A stretch of DNA of 64,000 bases. It comes from CBDCVN01 sp965223045 (lineage in GTDB: Bacteria; Deinococcota; Deinococci; Deinococcales; Trueperaceae). This document shows, piece by piece, positions 61,474 through 64,000 of the stretch. The DNA is taken from NCBI GenBank assembly GCA_965223045.1, contig CBDCVN010000013.1:1550001-1614000 (forward strand), given 5' to 3'. The position numbers and the translations under genes were made by a program. A model generated the notes under the pieces. It saw nothing but the letters and a program-made list of their open reading frames with translations, was not told the origin of the DNA and ran no database searches. Positions within the stretch are counted from its first letter, which is position 1. The number at the start of each line of letters is the position of its first letter.

Positions 61474-61835
61474 TTCATCTTACAGTGCCAAGGGCATTAC
61501 CAGAATGCTTTTTAGGCATTACCTATTGTGAAAGAAGCTTTCTGCAGCAAAAAAATGAGGATTTAATGGTTGAGCGATTAAGTTTAATAAAGGATTCATG
61601 AGCTTTCGTTCTTATTTATCACATGGTCCTCCCTATAAATGAAACGTAAGTCTATTAGTTTCAAGGCATATGTTTAGATCATTAAGCTATTTTATGTCAT
61701 TTAGGGTGTCTTAGTAGGATTATACCTAATTATTTTGTATTTAGACTCGAGCTTGGTAGCAAATTAAGTGGAGGATCCATGATGAAATCAAATCAGTCTA
61801 TCAGGGGCGGATTTTCACTTTAAAAGGAGAAAACA
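61474..61835. other. Intergenic region upstream of the sulfide dehydrogenase genes
   Basis: Contains copy 1 of an imperfect direct repeat (about 61528-61601) and the promoter and ribosome region (AAAGGAGAAAACA) of the cytochrome gene. A CTCGAG lies near 61746. No other gene seen. Confidence 0.5.
61528..61601 (+). repeat. Direct repeat copy 1 with mini-ORF
   Basis: TGTGAAAGAAGCTTTCTGCAGC, an A-run, GAGGATTTA and an 11-codon frame (MVERLSLIKDS) match the block at 63643-63720 in order and spacing. The two blocks flank the sulfide dehydrogenase genes. Confidence 0.6.
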
Positions 61836-62324
61836 ATGAGAATAAATGGCCTAATCACCCTATTTGTACTAATACTAGCTTTGTTTATCAGTTGTAATAG
61901 TAGTAAAACAATAGCAGAAGTAGATGATGACGAACCAATTACAGATACAAACATATATGGCACTGAAGACGAAGAGGACGAAGAAGATAATTTCGAAAAT
62001 GAGGAAGATAATGAAGATGATGCTGATGTCAGAGTTGTTACAACACCTATAACTATCCCAGGCCCACTTAGTGCAGGTCGTTTGCTCGCTTCACAGTGTG
62101 CACAGTGTCATGGTACGGATGGTGTTTCAAGCACAGATATCGATAGCCTAGCAGGTGAATCCAAAGCCGAAATCATTGATGAAATGCTAGACATGAAATA
62201 CGACGATGACAATGACATGATGCATCTTCAAGCACATGGTTATACAGAAGAACAAATTGAATTGATCGCTGAATATTTTTCTCAGATTGATAAACCATCA
62301 GATAATGATGAGGAGGAGGATTAA
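61836..62324 (+). CDS. Monohaem cytochrome c, sulfide dehydrogenase partner
   Basis: 162 aa. A signal peptide with a lipobox-like ALFISC at about residue 20 is followed by a very acidic, low-complexity linker (Glu/Asp-rich, about 30-75), then a class I cytochrome domain with CAQCHGTDG and an axial Met candidate in DMMHL. It lies three bases before the flavoprotein gene. Together they match the small subunit and large subunit of flavocytochrome c sulfide dehydrogenase. The acidic linker may dock to a basic electron acceptor. Confidence 0.85.
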   Translation: MRINGLITLFVLILALFISCNSSKTIAEVDDDEPITDTNIYGTEDEEDEEDNFENEEDNEDDADVRVVTTPITIPGPLSAGRLLASQCAQCHGTDGVSSTDIDSLAGESKAEIIDEMLDMKYDDDNDMMHLQAHGYTEEQIELIAEYFSQIDKPSDNDEEED

Positions 62325-62327
62325 CTA

Positions 62328-63581
62328 ATGTCTAAATTCTCACGTCGTAGATTTTTAAAATCATTAGGTAGTGTTGCTGCTGTTGCTGCCTTTTCACCTA
62401 CTGTACATGCACAAAGTACGGGTCATAAAGTTATTGTTGTTGGTGGTGGCTTTTCTGGTGCAACTGCTGCAAAATACATCCGTCATTGGGATAAAAATAT
62501 TGATGTCACACTTATTGAACCCAATGCACAGTATAAGTCACCAATACTAAGCAACCTCATCCTGAATGATCAACTCTCTCTTGACAAACTCACCTTTAAT
62601 TACGATCAACTTAGTCAAAAATATGGTGTTAATGTTGTTCATGACTGGGTACAGGAGGTAAATGCCAGTGCCCATCAAGTGGCGCTCAAAAATGGTGGTG
62701 TCTTGGATTATGACCGTTTAATCCTTGCTCCGGGCATTACTTTTGAGGCTGTTGACGGACTTGACTCAAATAAAGTTCCACATGCTTGGAAATCAGGTGA
62801 CGATTTGTTGTTGTTACAACAGCAATTACATGCTATGTCAGACGGGGGAACCTTTATTATGACAATTCCTAAAGCACCCTATCGTTGCCCACCAGGATCT
62901 TATGAACGTGCTTGTATTGTTGCTGATTATCTACACAGAAACAAATCTAACTCAAAAGTTATTGTGCTTGATGCCAATGCAGGTATTACAGCTGAGAAGC
63001 ATACTTTTCAACATGCATTTGATGTAACTTATGCTGATATTCTCGAGTATAAACCTAATATAAATGTCCTAAGTGTTGACTCCAATCAACGTGCTCTGCA
63101 TACAGACTCTGGCAATTACGATGCTGATGTACTGAATGTTATTCCAACACATAAGGCTGGTAAGATTATTCATGAAACAGGTTTGGCAAATAGTCCTGAT
63201 GGGCGTTGGGCTGATGTTGACCCTTTAAGTTACGAGTCCACAAATATGTCCGATATACATATTATAGGTGACTCACAAGGCACTGGACAACCCAAGGCTG
63301 GCCATATTGCTAATGCAGAAGCCAAAGTTTGTGCCGATGCAGTAATCAGACTGCTTAATGGCAAAGCACCTTACGCAGCACCGATGACCAATTCTGCCTG
63401 CTTCAGTCCTATTTCTGTCAATACCGCATCATGGCTAACTGCTGTATTTAGATATGACGAAGCTTCAGGACAAATGAGAGCTGTGCCCGGCTCAGGCGGA
63501 GAAGCAAACTCGCCCAATAGAGAAAACTACACAGATATGTTTGACTGGGCCAATAGTTTATTTTTAGATACCTTTGCCTAA
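62328..63581 (+). CDS. fccB: Sulfide dehydrogenase flavoprotein (FccB/SoxF-like)
   Basis: 417 aa with a Tat signal (SRRRFLKSLG). The FAD-binding GGGFSGATAAKYIRHW and a second nucleotide fold (FIMTIPKAPYRCPPGS) follow; the redox Cys pair is likely in YRCPPG and ACIVADYL or in the C-terminal NSACFSPIS. It oxidises sulfide in the periplasm and passes electrons to the cytochrome encoded just before. An AGGAGGAGG ribosome site sits at the end of the cytochrome gene. Confidence 0.92.
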   Translation: MSKFSRRRFLKSLGSVAAVAAFSPTVHAQSTGHKVIVVGGGFSGATAAKYIRHWDKNIDVTLIEPNAQYKSPILSNLILNDQLSLDKLTFNYDQLSQKYGVNVVHDWVQEVNASAHQVALKNGGVLDYDRLILAPGITFEAVDGLDSNKVPHAWKSGDDLLLLQQQLHAMSDGGTFIMTIPKAPYRCPPGSYERACIVADYLHRNKSNSKVIVLDANAGITAEKHTFQHAFDVTYADILEYKPNINVLSVDSNQRALHTDSGNYDADVLNVIPTHKAGKIIHETGLANSPDGRWADVDPLSYESTNMSDIHIIGDSQGTGQPKAGHIANAEAKVCADAVIRLLNGKAPYAAPMTNSACFSPISVNTASWLTAVFRYDEASGQMRAVPGSGGEANSPNRENYTDMFDWANSLFLDTFA

Positions 63582-63642
63582 AGGTTGTTAGGGCATTAAT
63601 CTTGTATTAACCCCTTTAAGTTATAGTACTAGATATTACTTA

Positions 63643-63720
63643 ACTGTGAAGCAAAAGCTTGTGTAGCAAATAAAATAAGGATTTAACATGGTTAATCATT
63701 TAAACTTGACAAAGGACCTA
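63643..63720 (+). repeat. Direct repeat copy 2 with mini-ORF
   Basis: TGTGAAGCAAAAGCTTGTGTAG, an A-rich run, AAGGATTTAAC, and a frame starting MVNHLNLTKDL match the copy at 61528-61601. Copies diverge more towards the right end. Confidence 0.6.
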
Positions 63721-63777
63721 CTTCTAACATGGGTTACTTCACCTTGCTTAATTTTTCTCATCTGGATGAGGTATTAA
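63688..63777 (+). CDS. Possible 29-aa peptide
   Basis: MVNHLNLTKDLLLTWVTSP followed by a hydrophobic end (CLIFLIWMRY). AAGG lies eight bases before the ATG. It may be a small membrane peptide, a leader peptide or a gene remnant; the repeat copy 1 carries a shorter homologous frame. Confidence 0.3.
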   Translation: MVNHLNLTKDLLLTWVTSPCLIFLIWMRY

Positions 63778-63859
63778 GACTTATAGAAAATTGTTTTATT
63801 AATTTAGTTATGGATAAACTAATTTGATTAGTTTAATTAAAAATCCATCATAAAAGGAA

Positions 63860-63909
63860 CCCCTAGGGTTTAAAGAGTTTCAGCAAATCTCCACATTACT
63901 CCCTAGGGG
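63860..63909. repeat. Inverted repeat before the last gene
   Basis: CCCCTAGGG (63860-63868) and CCCTAGGGG (63901-63909) are perfect inverted copies around 32 bases. It could be an attenuator-like stem or an operator for the gene starting at 63987. Confidence 0.5.
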
Positions 63910-63986
63910 ATTTAGCCTAACCCAAGAGGGTTGTGCTTGTACTCAATATTAGCACACTCTCTAAAGTTTAGAAAAGAGGTTCTTAT

Positions 63987-64000
63987 ATGGGTCTAGCAGT
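63987..64000 (+). CDS. Start of a gene cut by the window edge
   Basis: ATG followed by GGT CTA GCA, preceded by GAGGT at suitable spacing. Only four codons are visible, so the product cannot be named. Confidence 0.4.

Larger units (their letters stand above)
63582..63986. other. Intergenic region after the sulfide dehydrogenase genes
   Basis: Holds repeat copy 2, a small open frame and a palindrome, described separately. No other gene seen. Confidence 0.5.

Noticed and set aside
1..64000. CRISPR arrays, tRNA or rRNA genes.
   Set aside because: I looked for regularly spaced direct repeats and for tRNA T-loop-like GGTTCGAATCC sequences in the intergenic regions and found none.

Overview
The window is an AT-rich (roughly 38% GC by eye) bacterial chromosome segment. 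Its housekeeping genes are RNase Y, PdxS, LeuA, PII/Amt, ThpR, PyrR/PyrB, ThrS, UDP-glucose dehydrogenase and a NarL-type two-component system. Exported proteins with signal peptides ending in FAQ/SAQ, and a Tat-exported sulfide dehydrogenase, point to a free-living diderm. Several genes have a TATAAT-like box 5 to 8 bases before the start codon and no ribosome binding site, which means leaderless transcripts. Leaderless starts of this kind are common in Deinococcota, so an AT-rich member of that phylum is my tentative guess, not a firm assignment. No rRNA, tRNA or CRISPR was found. The palindrome CTCGAG (often GCTCGAGC) occurs about 54 times, several times more often than base composition predicts, and is missing from a 7.5 kb island.

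Layout. 0.7-7.7 kb: a small phosphatase, a lipoprotein, an orphan peptide-ABC permease, a YhcB-like protein, rny, an SDR and pdxS. 7.9-10.7 kb: two GT2 glycosyltransferases and an epimerase-like protein. 11.3-17.9 kb: htrA, leuA, a broken Uma2 gene, glnB-amt and thpR. 18.3-25.7 kb: an acquired, decaying island with a DUF5519/luciferase-like gene, a membrane protein, a metallo-beta-lactamase-fold protein, an AraC regulator, and nested insertion sequences that split a C39-like protease gene with an exact CTAG target duplication.

25.3-40.3 kb is the most unusual part: one leftward, tightly packed gene string. In transcription order it encodes a caspase-alpha/beta-hydrolase fusion (1194 aa), a CHAT-STAND-transmembrane-WD40 protein (1644 aa), two exported proteins of unknown function, a CHAT-transmembrane-PASTA protein (661 aa), a solute-binding protein fused to a C39-like domain whose catalytic Cys is replaced, and the broken C39 protease gene. 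Both CHAT proteins and the caspase keep their catalytic His/Cys pairs. I infer a membrane-spanning protease-cascade or cell-suicide system with envelope-side sensors and a lipase-like effector. This is a hypothesis from architecture and gene order only.

40.5-45.6 kb: pyrR-pyrB, a lone E2-type acyltransferase domain, a VapBC-like pair and thrS. 45.8-56.1 kb: a leftward surface-polysaccharide operon (three glycosyltransferases, ABC exporter, sulfotransferase, two aminoglycoside-phosphotransferase-fold kinases, ugd), with a decayed second ugd fragment just upstream. 56.2-59.9 kb: an exported protein and a cupredoxin next to a sensor kinase/LuxR-type regulator pair, with three similar palindromes (RGACKTTAGTCY) that may be its operators. 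60.0-61.5 kb: an intact IS481-like element with CCAC target duplication. 61.8-63.6 kb: a cytochrome c plus flavocytochrome c sulfide dehydrogenase pair flanked by a short imperfect direct repeat that carries mini-ORFs.
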